From the NCBI RefSeq assembly GCF_037265215.1, contig NZ_CP147737.1, forward strand, positions 4,703,871-4,767,870: a stretch of 64,000 nt of DNA, read 5' to 3'. This document shows, piece by piece, positions 52,174 through 60,889 of the stretch. The position numbers were made by a program, and so were the translations under genes. Source of the stretch: Xenorhabdus griffiniae (lineage in GTDB: Bacteria > Pseudomonadota > Gammaproteobacteria > Enterobacterales > Enterobacteriaceae). Below the pieces are notes generated by a model. It searched no databases and was not told the origin of the DNA. It saw nothing but the letters and a program-made list of their open reading frames with translations. Numbering within the stretch: the first letter of the stretch is position 1; each line of letters starts with the position of its first letter.

Positions 52174-52196
52174 CACCATCCCTGTCTTTCAGCCCC
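52174..52196. other. attR core (23-bp direct repeat)
   Basis: Exact copy of 17504-17526. Followed by CTTGAGGGGCTTTTTTTT, so AGCCCC-CTTGA-GGGGCT (52191-52207) forms a terminator hairpin equivalent to that after cpxP. Confidence 0.88.
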
Positions 52197-52264
52197 CTTG
52201 AGGGGCTTTTTTTTCAATGAATTACAACTAACATTCCTGTAAAAACAACAACATTTCCTTACAC

Positions 52265-52385
52265 TAACCGCCTGCCTGATCTTCAGAATAAACCGCTAAA
52301 AAAACTGGCGACCCAAATTGCAGCCGGGTTCTTTACTCTGTTTGAACAGTATTGTGATCAGTGCATTGCTGAAGCGAACGGCGAT
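52265..52385 (+). pseudogene. Relic of a P2-type replication gene A outside the prophage
   Basis: 121 bp aligns without gaps to 24375-24495 of the prophage A gene, differing at only a small number of positions; shared words include CTGGCGACCCAAAT and TATTGTGATCAGTGCATTGC. It ends in an early stop shortly after (GATATTTGA). It lies just beyond attR, so it is not part of this prophage. The rest of the gap 52208-52514 is AT-rich with a TTGTTTT/CTAATAT promoter-like region and two ATGACAACA repeats before the next operon. Confidence 0.8.
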
Positions 52386-52514
52386 ATTTGAAATTTACTC
52401 AGTCAGCAAAATTGTTCTTTTTTAAAACAGCATTGTTGTTTTAGTCTACTGTGCTAATATGACAACACAAATGACAACATATTTTGAAATGATAACGAAC
52501 TAAGGGAGGAATGA

Positions 52515-52793
52515 ATGGAGACGATTCATTTTCGTATTGATGAAGAAACCAAGCGTTTAGCCATGCAAGCAGCCAAACGCTATCAGACAGACTTAACAAA
52601 ATTAATGAGGCAAAAAGCCGAAGAATTGGCGGATGAAGAACGTGAGTATCAAAAAAATACCCATGCTCACTGGTTAGAAGCGGAAATTGAAAAAGCGATT
52701 GACCGATGTGAAAACGGTTCGACTTATTTTATTGATGAGGCTGAAAGCCAGCGCCGGATGGCTCTACTGCGTAATAAGCTGAGTAGGGGATAA
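52515..52793 (+). CDS. RelB/ribbon-helix-helix-type antitoxin
   Basis: 92 residues starting METIHFRIDEETKRLAMQAA, the ribbon-helix-helix strand and first helix of RelB/DinJ-type antitoxins. A charged helical C-terminus (HWLEAEIEKAIDRCENGSTY) is expected to wrap the toxin. GGGAGGAATG ribosome-binding site. 1 bp before the toxin gene. Autoregulation through ATGACAACA repeats at 52456-52480 is inferred. Confidence 0.8.
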   Translation: METIHFRIDEETKRLAMQAAKRYQTDLTKLMRQKAEELADEEREYQKNTHAHWLEAEIEKAIDRCENGSTYFIDEAESQRRMALLRNKLSRG

Positions 52794-52794
52794 A

Positions 52795-53100
52795 GTGATC
52801 ACTATTTTATGGGAAGAAAATGCGCAAACTGACCGAGAGCAAATTTATCTCTATTTCTTTGAACAGGCTGGGCTGTTATTGGCTGATGAAGTTGACGCAA
52901 AGTTCGTGGAAATGGCTGAACTTCTGAAAGTAACCCCATATGTAGGCATAAAGGCGCTCAACAACCCGGATGAGCGTTATAGAAAACTCGTTATTTCTCA
53001 TTTTCCTTTCATCATGCTCTATCGTTACGATGAGGATAGGGAAACTATAAAGGTTCTCAGAATATTACACATCGCCAGAAGAATCGCCGGGCTTTTCTGA
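52795..53100 (+). CDS. RelE/ParE-family toxin
   Basis: 101 residues, GTG start (GTGATCACT). ILWEENAQTDREQIYLYFFE, LLKVTPYVGIKALNNPDERY, RKLVISHFPFIMLYRYDEDR and VLRILHIARRIAGLF follow the ParE/RelE fold. Immediately after the antitoxin. It lies outside the attR core with the phage A relic, so it may be left from an older element. Confidence 0.85.
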   Translation: MITILWEENAQTDREQIYLYFFEQAGLLLADEVDAKFVEMAELLKVTPYVGIKALNNPDERYRKLVISHFPFIMLYRYDEDRETIKVLRILHIARRIAGLF

Positions 53101-53206
53101 GAAAAAACTTTTCCCTGATTAGGGACTTTTTTGTCGATGAGTTTACTTGCATAAACGGGCCTTTTTTTATCTAATCCGATGAATGATTTCTACTGATTGT
53201 TTTCTC

Positions 53207-54346
53207 ATGAAAAAATTTGTTTTTGTTGCTCCTGAATTTCATTCTATTCCTCCAAACTATGCAGCCGCAGTAGAGTGGTGGATCTATAACGTAGCCAAAA
53301 TCAGTCAGGCTAATAATTTGGTTATTTGTAAAGGGGAAAGAACAGAGAAAACTGTAGAAAAAGTCAGTGAATATGCCACCATTCATAGAATACACACCAG
53401 TGCAATCTATAAACGTTTTTTTAGGAAATGGTTTCGCTTAGATCCTTACCCTTATGCCAAAAGGGTGATAGATATTGTTATGCGTTATCAAAGTTCGGAT
53501 GATGAGAAGCCGATTTTGATCATTCAGAATTCTATTTCGCTTTATAACTCTGTGAAGCAGTTTTATCCAGAAAAACTAATGATCCTTCATCTGCATAATA
53601 AACATAAAGTGGTTGATTTAGGGCCTGAAACAAAGCTCATTACTCCTAGCTATTTTTTAGCTGATTTTTTTCGTTCAGAAGCAAAGATTGAGAATATTAA
53701 AGTAGTACCGAATGGTATTGATAGAAAACTGTATAAGCAGGACGTTAGCTGGAAAAGAGAACATTTTGGTCTAAGAAATAACGAAACAGTCATCTTGTAT
53801 GCTGGCCGATTAGATAAGGGCAAAGGTGTTATTGAACTCATGGATGCCGTCAATTTGCTGCACAAAAAAGATCAAAATATCAAGCTACTCTTGGTTGGAG
53901 ATCATATAACGGTAAAAAAAGGCGAGCGAGAAGTTTATCGGAAAAAAGTGTTGGATAAAGCCGCAAGAATGGCGGGTAGCTGTATTCTTGCAGGGAGTAT
54001 ACCTCCGGCAGATATGCACCAAGTATATCCACTTGCTGATTTAACGGTTGTTCCCTCATTAGGAGAAGAAGCCTTTTGTATGGTTGCCTTGGAATCAATG
54101 GCGTGTGGTATACCTGTTTTGGTCAGTCCTAGGGGAGGAATAAAAGAGTTCGTGCTCCCTGAAAATACGGGATTTTTACTGCAAGAACCCTTGTCTCCAG
54201 AAAGTATTGCCAAAGATATTTCGGATACTCTGTTGAGAGATAATTTAAACATTGTTGCCGAACATGCTAAAAAAACAGCAATGAACCAATACGATTGGAG
54301 TAATGTCAGTGTGTCTTTGTCAAAAGCGTTAGCTGAGTGGTTTTAA
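53207..54346 (+). CDS. LPS-type glycosyltransferase, GT4 family
   Basis: 379 residues from ATG 53207 (MKKFVFVAPEFHSIPPNYAA); an upstream ATG at 53183 is less likely. GT-B enzyme with donor-domain motifs ILYAGRLDKGKGVIELMDAV, VPSLGEEAFCMVALESMACG (E-x7-E) and GIPVLVSPRGGIKEFV. The N-terminal APEFHSIPPN is seen in enteric LPS core glycosyltransferases. Convergent with waaL, so likely acts on the LPS outer core to which O antigen is ligated. Sugar unknown. Confidence 0.85.
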   Translation: MKKFVFVAPEFHSIPPNYAAAVEWWIYNVAKISQANNLVICKGERTEKTVEKVSEYATIHRIHTSAIYKRFFRKWFRLDPYPYAKRVIDIVMRYQSSDDEKPILIIQNSISLYNSVKQFYPEKLMILHLHNKHKVVDLGPETKLITPSYFLADFFRSEAKIENIKVVPNGIDRKLYKQDVSWKREHFGLRNNETVILYAGRLDKGKGVIELMDAVNLLHKKDQNIKLLLVGDHITVKKGEREVYRKKVLDKAARMAGSCILAGSIPPADMHQVYPLADLTVVPSLGEEAFCMVALESMACGIPVLVSPRGGIKEFVLPENTGFLLQEPLSPESIAKDISDTLLRDNLNIVAEHAKKTAMNQYDWSNVSVSLSKALAEWF

Positions 54347-54365
54347 CTATCAGTAGACTCATTTT

Positions 54366-54392
54366 GGGCTATCCAAAAAGATTGAATAGCCC
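54366..54392. terminator. Hairpin between convergent glycosyltransferase and waaL genes
   Basis: GGGCTAT at 54366-54372 and ATAGCCC at 54386-54392, 13-nt loop. Lies between two convergent genes; no strong T-run, so possibly a weak bidirectional stop. Confidence 0.4.
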
Positions 54393-54401
54393 TCAGCGTA
54401 G

Positions 54402-55664
54402 TTAAGCTTCATTCCATCTTTGCTGGCACAATGCAGCCAGTAAGCCAAGGTAGATACCTAAAATGTTCAAATGAACACTTTCAAAGTTCCCTCTGACAAT
54501 AAAATATCCAAAGAAAGAGATAAGTAAGATCAACCCAGCTTGCTTATTGTAGCCGATACTTGTGTTCCACTCCTGAGCTGATTGTTTCAGATAAGAGAAG
54601 ATTAAAAATAAAAAGGCGCCCATTCCCAATATTCCTGAAGAAAACCATACGGTTAGGAAAATATTATGAGGACCCAGGGAAGTTTGATATATCCAATCAG
54701 GATAATTTTTGGCGCTCTCATTATAAATTTGGTCATAGATCTTGTTGCCAGCACCATAGCCTTTAAGGGGATGTTCTAAAATTAAGGTAAGTGCTGAACC
54801 TTGCGTTCCATTGCTGTAACGATGACTACTATCAGTTTGCTCCAATTTATAGGTTAGAGTCGAGTGCTTACCAAGATAATCAGATTTAATAGCAAATATG
54901 GCAGCGCAGATAAAAACGATACTGACGATGAACGTTTTCCAGTTTTTGTTCATGATTATCATCATGAAAAACATTACAAAAACGGCAAGCCAAGCCCCTC
55001 TGGAAAGTGTTCCTAGCAATACAAAGAGTACGGATAAGATTAGTAAAATTGTTAGAGCCAAACGTACATAATTTTGGGGTTTTTGAAAATGCCAAAGGGC
55101 CACTAGTGCTGGAAAGAAGAAAACAATGCCATCTGACACACTGCGGTGGTTATAGCTGGTGAATGGCATGATATTGTTCTGATAATCCAGATAAAACAGG
55201 TACATTTCTTTTAGTGTAATGAATAACAATCCAAGCAGAAATGAACCAATAATCATTTTCTGAATTTTAACTGTGTCCGTATGACTTAATGCTAATGTAA
55301 TGATGATACTGGAGAGAACGACATCTCTAAAAAAAGGTGTTTTTATTTCACTGAAACTGAGTTTTGGATCTGGTGAAATAACAATCGAATAGAGATAGGC
55401 CAAAGTTAATATCCCCAAGGCCAGTATGATGTTGTTCTTCAACGCAGAGAGGCATCCTTTGGGGTTTTTAATAAGAAAGTAGAGTGCAGTTAACGCCATC
55501 AATGCAAAAAATAAGTTTTTATAACGCGTTATGCCGGTTACATAGACAAGCGCGATGTAACCACCGACGAAAAAAGTACCCCAAGATAAGTGGCTTTTAA
55601 TGGTTTCTTTAAACATGACCTTACCAGAATGGAAAATGGATTTCTGGCTGGTATTTTGTACCAT
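54402..55664 (-). CDS. waaL: O-antigen ligase
   Basis: About 420 residues (ATG 55664, 55670 or the internal 55616 are possible starts). Ten to twelve membrane helices, with a large periplasmic loop at about residues 265-340 containing HRYSNGTQGSALTLILEHPL, KGYGAGNKIYDQI and the conserved HNIFLTVWFSSGILG with the functional His. LGTLSRGAWLAVFVMF is the Wzy_C/RfaL signature. Transfers undecaprenyl-linked O antigen onto lipid A-core in the periplasm, completing the pathway whose cluster lies at 1-14411. Confidence 0.87.
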   Translation of the reverse strand: MVQNTSQKSIFHSGKVMFKETIKSHLSWGTFFVGGYIALVYVTGITRYKNLFFALMALTALYFLIKNPKGCLSALKNNIILALGILTLAYLYSIVISPDPKLSFSEIKTPFFRDVVLSSIIITLALSHTDTVKIQKMIIGSFLLGLLFITLKEMYLFYLDYQNNIMPFTSYNHRSVSDGIVFFFPALVALWHFQKPQNYVRLALTILLILSVLFVLLGTLSRGAWLAVFVMFFMMIIMNKNWKTFIVSIVFICAAIFAIKSDYLGKHSTLTYKLEQTDSSHRYSNGTQGSALTLILEHPLKGYGAGNKIYDQIYNESAKNYPDWIYQTSLGPHNIFLTVWFSSGILGMGAFLFLIFSYLKQSAQEWNTSIGYNKQAGLILLISFFGYFIVRGNFESVHLNILGIYLGLLAALCQQRWNEA

Positions 55665-55938
55665 TTTCACCAGTCAGGCACGAACAAAAATACGATGTTA
55701 TAACGTGGTGTAAGTTCTGACAGTTTTTGAATTTTATCCTATGAAGTTTTAAGCGCAATTTCTTAATCAATCAAAGTATGCTTATCAACTGATTTCCTTT
55801 ATTCTCTGGCCTGTTGTTATCTTAACCAATCTTGATTATCTTACGTCCGATTATTCCGTTGTTTAAAAAATCTTATCACTGTCACTTCATATAAAAGGGA
55901 TCAAAATATCCAACATGGATATTAGAGGAGTTAGTGCC

Positions 55939-56883
55939 ATGACAAATATTGATCATGATTTGCGGCTGTTGCTGGGAGGGATATTCGGGATATTAGTTAT
56001 CGCCAGTGTGATTGGTGGTATTTTGGCTTTTTGGTATTCGGGGGAAAAGAGCAATGCCACTATCGATAATCTGAATGCTCGAATTCGTGGCTGGTGGATG
56101 ATGTGTATCATCTGTGTTTTGGCTATTGTCATTGGGCCAATCGGTTCGGTTATTTTGTTTGCGGTGATGTCATTTTTTGCTTTACGTGAATTTATTACAC
56201 TGACACCGACTCGCCGCAGTGATCATGAAGCTCTGTTCTGGTGTTTTTTTGTTTTTATGCCGGTGCAGTATGTCTTGGTTGGTATACAGTGGTATGGGTT
56301 ATTCTCGGTATTCATTCCCGTCTATGTCTTCCTATTTTTGCCCGCCCGAACAGCTTTGGTTGGAGATACCACTCATTTTCTAGAACGAACTGCCAAAATC
56401 CAGTGGGGGATGTTGGTGACGGTATTTGCTATCAGCCATGCGCCAGCGTTGCTGATGCTGGATATCCCAGAATATGAGAATCAAAATATCAAGTTATTGT
56501 TGTTCCTGATGATTGTGGTGCAAATGTCCGATGTTTTGCAGTACGTATTCGGGAAGTTATTGGGTAGGCGCCCGATTGTACCGAAGCTTAGTCCTAATAA
56601 AACGGTTGAGGGATTTGTTGGCGGGATTTTGGTTTCTGTGCTGTTGGGAATGTCGTTATTTTGGGTAACCCCTTTCTCCCCGTGGGAGGCGGGACTGATG
56701 TCGTTAGCGATCACCTTAATGGGATTTATTGGTGGATTATGCATGTCGGCGATTAAACGAGACAGTGGAGTGAAAGATTTTGGTGGAATCATTGCAGGTC
56801 ATGGTGGGATGTTGGATAGAGTCGACTCACTTTGCTTTGCCGCCCCTATATTTTTCCATCTGACTCGCTATTTTTATACCTGA
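55939..56883 (+). CDS. CDP-diglyceride synthase-like protein (CdsA/YnbB type)
   Basis: 314 residues from ATG 55939 (AGAGGAG upstream). About eight membrane helices and the CTP transferase signature near the C-terminus: KLSPNKTVEGFVGGILVSVL, then AIKRDSGVKDFGGIIAGHGG and MLDRVDSLCF. Uses CTP and phosphatidic acid to make CDP-diacylglycerol. The genomic setting is not that of the main cdsA (no rpsB-tsf-frr neighbours), so it is probably a paralogue such as YnbB. Confidence 0.85.
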   Translation: MTNIDHDLRLLLGGIFGILVIASVIGGILAFWYSGEKSNATIDNLNARIRGWWMMCIICVLAIVIGPIGSVILFAVMSFFALREFITLTPTRRSDHEALFWCFFVFMPVQYVLVGIQWYGLFSVFIPVYVFLFLPARTALVGDTTHFLERTAKIQWGMLVTVFAISHAPALLMLDIPEYENQNIKLLLFLMIVVQMSDVLQYVFGKLLGRRPIVPKLSPNKTVEGFVGGILVSVLLGMSLFWVTPFSPWEAGLMSLAITLMGFIGGLCMSAIKRDSGVKDFGGIIAGHGGMLDRVDSLCFAAPIFFHLTRYFYT

Positions 56884-57009
56884 AACAGAGTAATTGAATG
56901 ATGTTAGCTTTCAAAGCGGGTTATTGCTATGTGCCGATATGATATTTATTAGCTCTTGAGCTAACTTAGGCTGCGGGCTATTATTTGAGCATTAAGAGGG
57001 AATTGCTGA

Positions 57010-57332
57010 ATGTTTGAAATTAAGTTTCATGATGCTTTTAAGGAAGAACTAAGATCACTGCCCGATTCGCTGGAACTGCGTATCATCGCGTTAATTAAGC
57101 GTTTGAGGGAAAACCCGACCAGACTGAGAGAGCCGCATTCCAAACCGATAGAGGGATACAAGGGACTGTTTGAACTAAGAGCAAAAGCCAAAGACGGCAT
57201 AGCCAGAAGTTTTTTTTGTTATGCGGCAGGAAAAAAATTTATCTGTTACGATGCTTTGTGAAAAAAACTAATGCCATTCCTTTGAATGAAATCAGGATAG
57301 CAGTTGCACGAAGAAATGAGCTGACAGAGTAA
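57010..57332 (+). pseudogene. RelE-superfamily toxin (phage Gp49-like), frameshifted in a poly-A run
   Basis: Reads FEIKFHDAFKEELRSLPDSL, RLREPHSKPIEGYKGLFELR and GIARSFFCYAAGKK, then leaves frame at an A7 run (57231-57237) and stops at 57261 after 83 residues. One added A would restore the usual ending FVKKTNAIPLNEIRIAVARR and NELTE to the TAA at 57330-57332 (about 107 residues). Either a disabled toxin, transcriptional slippage on A7, or a sequence error. The antitoxin follows. Confidence 0.78.
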
Positions 57333-57352
57333 TCAAGAGATTAAGAGGAAAT

Positions 57353-57646
57353 ATGATGCGTGATGATTTAGACCTCTACATTGAAGAAAGAACCAAAGAA
57401 AATTCCCAATTTAAAGCCGCGCTAGCGGAAGAAGAGAAAGAACTTGAGTTAATGATAGCGATGCAGAATATGCTGGCTGAATGGCGTAAGAATGCAGGGC
57501 TGACAAGCGCTCAGGTCGCTGAAAAAATGGGTATCAAACCCCCGACAGTATCAAAAATAGAAAGAAATATCGTTAAGGCCTCCATCGACACACTCAGTCG
57601 TTATGCGCGTGCCTGTGGTGTTCACGATATAAAGATATCCTTATAA
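57353..57646 (+). CDS. XRE-family antitoxin
   Basis: 97 residues (start 57353 or 57356, AAGAGGAAAT upstream). Acidic helical N-terminus (LYIEERTKENSQFKAALAEE) and XRE helix-turn-helix RKNAGLTSAQVAEKMGIKPP with TVSKIERNIVKASIDTLSRY. Partner of the frameshifted Gp49-like toxin; now possibly orphan. A CCGC-CTTTTT-GCGG hairpin directly after the stop may end the transcript. Confidence 0.87.
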   Translation: MMRDDLDLYIEERTKENSQFKAALAEEEKELELMIAMQNMLAEWRKNAGLTSAQVAEKMGIKPPTVSKIERNIVKASIDTLSRYARACGVHDIKISL

Positions 57647-57671
57647 CCGCCTTTTTGCGGTGAATTTTTAG

Positions 57672-59059
57672 CAAAATCCGCCGTAAACCCTCGCCCAATG
57701 CGGCATAAGTATCTACACAAAATCGTTATAATGTGGCATAAATTAGCCGCATGACTTAAATCTTACTATCGCCGGGCTTGATGCCCTGCTTAACCGGCGC
57801 TATCAGACGCTGGTCAAACAACATATGACACCTTCTACTCCGCTTGCCAGTGCAGTCAAAGATATTGCCTGTGCACAGGAAACGACTTTTGCCACGACTC
57901 AGGCTGTCTGGCGATTTCTTAATAATGACCCAATTGCCTTTAGTCAGCTTAATCAGCCTCTGATTACCTTTGCCCTGCAGGGGATTGCCTACAGTTCTTC
58001 TCACATCGTGGAAAACGACACCGCTTGCAAATGACACATGCTACAGATGTGGGGTATGAACGACAAAGCCGTTTGCGGGTTGATGCCGCCTCCGGTCGCC
58101 TGTTGCGCCCTTGGCACAAACACTGACAGACAATCTGACTCGTCACTCAACGTTCTCGGATGATACGGGTGAGAAGCAAACACATCTAGATGCACTGACA
58201 GCAGATATTCTCCGGATAGAAGCGCTGGATGTCGGCAAAACGCGCGTTCATCTCATTGACCGCGAGGGAGACTCCATTACCCATATGCGGGAACTGGATA
58301 GCCGAGGTCTGCGCCGGCTCATTCGGGGTAAGGAAGGCCATCGTGTTGAATATCAAGGCAGGAGCCGGAAGCTGGGCGAGGTAGCGGATGAACTGGCGTT
58401 TACAAAGGTCAAGCAAGTTGATTACAAAGGGAAAAAAGCACACCTGTCGCTCAGTGAAACGGCGGTGAATATCACGCGGGTCGCAAAACCCAAGCGAATC
58501 GATAACGAAACAGGCCGCCGAGTCAAGGCGGTGCCGGGAAACGCCCTGACAGTCAGACTCGTGGTGGCACGACGGGATGATGACGCAGGACAGATGCTGT
58601 GTCGCTGGACATGATTAACGAATGTAGGCCCAGACATCAGCCGTGATGAAATCGCGCAATGTATGACTGGCGATGGAATATTGAGTCATTTTTTAAACTG
58701 ATAAAAGGGGCAGGATATGATATTGAGTCATGGCTCCAACGCAGTGCAAAAGCGATGCTGAGGCGATTATTGATAGTGAGCATGGCGTGTGTTCTGGTAT
58801 GGCGTTTGCAGCGGTCAGAAGGCGAGGCGAATGCGCGAGCGCGGGCATGGGTGTGCCGTTTATCGGGGAGACAACAGAAACGAGGAAGGCGGGAAAGTGC
58901 ACCGGCACTCCTGGCAGGGAGCATTTTACTGAATGCCCTGATGTTGTTATCAGAACACACCCCCGAAGAACTGACCCAGATGGCGCAAACCATTTTAGGC
59001 CAGTTCAGCGATGTGTAGATACCTATGCCGCATTGAGCGAGGGTTTACGGCGGATTTTG
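57672..59059 (+). mobile_element. Degenerate IS4-family element with 48-bp terminal inverted repeats
   Basis: 1388 bp bounded by inverted repeats 57672-57719 and 59012-59059 that match at 46 of 48 positions (both contain TATGCCGCATTG and GCGAGGGTTTACGGCGGATT). The transposase gene between them is broken in several places. No target-site duplication is clear at the outer edges. The right edge interrupts an integrase remnant. Confidence 0.78.
57755..59018 (+). pseudogene. IS4-family transposase, multiply frameshifted
   Basis: Consecutive frames give ALLNRRYQTLVKQHMTPSTP, AVKDIACAQETTFATTQAVW, then THATDVGYERQSRLRVDAAS, HLIDREGDSITHMRELDSRG (second acidic region) and finally MYDWRWNIESFFKLIKGAGY with the last Glu of the IS4 YREK-type motif. 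Breaks occur near 57985-58025, 58100 and at the stop at 58614. No active product is expected. Confidence 0.8.
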
Positions 59060-59267
59060 TTAAGTCATGTTTGGCAGATTCCATTTCCAGCAGACGCTTG
59101 GCACGAATGGCTTCGGCTTTTTGCAGCGTGGTTTTGTTATGTTCGCGCTCAGCAACGTTTTTGGGCTTTCAGGCCGTCTTCAGTTGTCTTTGAGCCAAAT
59201 AGTAAACCAACCTGATAGCACGTTAGCCATTCTTATCTGGATCTCGCTTATGTATGCTGATTTTCAT
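59060..59267 (-). pseudogene. Tyrosine-integrase N-terminal remnant next to mnmE
   Basis: From ATG 59267 the minus strand reads MKISIHKRDPDKNG, then a stop; other frames continue RAIRLVYYL and EREHNKTTLQKAEAIRAKRL then LEMESAKH up to the IS4 edge. The order basic start, YY, and EHNK..AEAIRAKR..LE resembles the arm-binding domain of phage-type integrases with the SAM-like_5 core. The remainder is missing. 59268-59414 shows no gene. Confidence 0.5.
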
Positions 59268-59414
59268 AGGTTTTTCTCATCTTGTGCGCCAGAATTTATT
59301 TGTGGCACACACTTGGCGCAAGAATCGACAAAACCCTTCAAATTGCTTCCTACCAAGTAAAACAAAATTATTTTAAAATCATAATGTTGTTTTGATTTGA
59401 TGCGTTTTACTATT

Positions 59415-60779
59415 TTACTTCCCAATACAGAAACTGGAAAAAATTCGCCCAAGTAAATCATCGGAAGTAAATTCACCGGTGATTTCACTCAACGCTTGTT
59501 GTGCCAAACGCAATTCTTCTGCCAGCAGTTCCCCTGAACGAGCAAAGACAAGCTGTTGATGGCCTTCCTGTAAATGTTCTGCTGCCGTGTTTAATGCCTG
59601 CAAATGACGACGACGAGCAAGGAAGCCGCCTTCTGTATTGCTGTTGAATCCCATGGCTTCTTTTAGGTGATCACGCAGAAAACCGATACCTTTCCCATCA
59701 CGGGCAGAGAGACGAATTAATGTATAGCCATTGGTTTCTGCAACACCCGTTTCTTCCCCCGTCATATCTGTCTTATTACGGATAACAGTAACAGGTAGCG
59801 ATTCTGGCAACCTAGCCATAAATTCAGGCCAGATTTGTGCAGGCTCAACGGCATCCGTTGTCGTACTGTCTACCATAAACAGCACGCGATCCGCCTGCTC
59901 AATTTCCTGCCATGCCCGTTCTATACCAATACGCTCCACTTCATCACTGGCTTCGCGCAAGCCTGCCGTATCAATCACATGCAGTGGCATTCCATCAATA
60001 TGGATATGTTCACGCAAAACATCGCGCGTTGTGCCCGCAATATCAGTCACAATCGCGGCTTCACGACCTGCCAGTGCATTAAGCAAACTGGACTTACCCG
60101 CATTCGGTCGCCCTGCAATGACGACTTTCATACCTTCACGCAACAAGCTACCTTGACGCGCCTGTGAACGAACGTGATCCAGTTCTGCGATCACTTCATC
60201 CAACTTGGCTTCTATCTTGCCGTCGGAAAGGAAATCAATCTCTTCATCGGGAAAATCAATCGCGGCTTCAACATAGATCCGCAAGTTAGTCAGCGCTTCT
60301 ACCATTTCATGGACTTGGTTGGAGAATGCACCTTGCAGGGAGTTCATCGCGGAACGTGCGGCTTGTTCAGAGCTGGCGTCAATCAAATCTGCAATGGCTT
60401 CTGCCTGTGCCAAGTCAAGTTTATCATTGAGGAAAGCCCGTTCAGAGAATTCGCCAGGGTTGGCAATACGTACACCGGAAATCGCCAGAATGCGCTTTAA
60501 CAGCAAATCCAGAATAACCGGCCCACCGTGCCCTTGAAGCTCCAGAACATCTTCCCCCGTAAATGAGTTAGGGCCGGGAAAGTAAAGTGCAATACCTTGA
60601 TCAAGCACAGAGCCATCCGCATCACGGAAGGGCAGATAATCGGCATAACGAGGTTTTGGGAGTTTACCCAATACCACCTCAGCAACTTTCGCAGCCTTAG
60701 GGCCAGAAATACGCAGAATGCCTACACCGCCTCGTCCCGGAGGAGTAGCCTGAGCGACTATCGTATCGGTGGTATTCAT
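59415..60779 (-). CDS. mnmE: tRNA modification GTPase MnmE
   Basis: With MnmG it makes the 5-carboxymethylaminomethyl group on wobble U34. 454 residues, full length. N-terminal folate-binding domain ([20 protein letters not shown]), helical domain with inserted G domain: G1 [15 protein letters not shown]2 GTTRD, G3 DTAGLREA, G4 NKTD. Ends with the conserved FCIGK containing the functional Cys. Its 3' end adjoins mobile-element debris. A terminator separates it from yidC. Confidence 0.97.
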   Translation of the reverse strand: MNTTDTIVAQATPPGRGGVGILRISGPKAAKVAEVVLGKLPKPRYADYLPFRDADGSVLDQGIALYFPGPNSFTGEDVLELQGHGGPVILDLLLKRILAISGVRIANPGEFSERAFLNDKLDLAQAEAIADLIDASSEQAARSAMNSLQGAFSNQVHEMVEALTNLRIYVEAAIDFPDEEIDFLSDGKIEAKLDEVIAELDHVRSQARQGSLLREGMKVVIAGRPNAGKSSLLNALAGREAAIVTDIAGTTRDVLREHIHIDGMPLHVIDTAGLREASDEVERIGIERAWQEIEQADRVLFMVDSTTTDAVEPAQIWPEFMARLPESLPVTVIRNKTDMTGEETGVAETNGYTLIRLSARDGKGIGFLRDHLKEAMGFNSNTEGGFLARRRHLQALNTAAEHLQEGHQQLVFARSGELLAEELRLAQQALSEITGEFTSDDLLGRIFSSFCIGK

Positions 60780-60830
60780 GAAATTCTCTCTTTTGACCTA
60801 GGTTCGTTATCGTTAAAAGCTAAAATAATA

Positions 60831-60851
60831 AAGGCGGCCAATGACCGCCTT
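60831..60851 (-). terminator. Terminator after yidC
   Basis: AAGGCGG-CCAATGA-CCGCCTT hairpin; read on the minus strand it is followed by TTATTATTTT. 39 bp after the yidC stop and 52 bp before mnmE, so it probably limits read-through into mnmE. Confidence 0.7.
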
Positions 60852-60889
60852 CCACTGATATTTTTAAAACAACCATTTTAAAAAAACAG

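Larger units (their letters stand above)
17504..52196. mobile_element. P2-like prophage, nearly complete, about 34.7 kb
   Basis: Bounded by 23-bp perfect direct repeats at 17504-17526 and 52174-52196. The gene set is that of P2: int, C, cox, early genes, A, cos, Q P O N M L X, lysis genes, R S V W J I H G, FI FII E/E' T U, D and ogr, nearly all with uninterrupted frames and lengths near the P2 values. Differences from P2 are an invertible fibre segment with its own invertase, inversion of the FI-U block, no evident B gene, and accessory genes at 27531-27863, 50442-51182 and 51375-52027. Since every essential module looks intact it may be inducible, or be used as a tail-type bacteriocin. Confidence 0.95.

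Noticed and set aside
59264..59488. 74-residue minus-strand frame overlapping the end of mnmE
   Set aside because: Reads mnmE in another frame for its first part and then non-coding sequence; no family resemblance.
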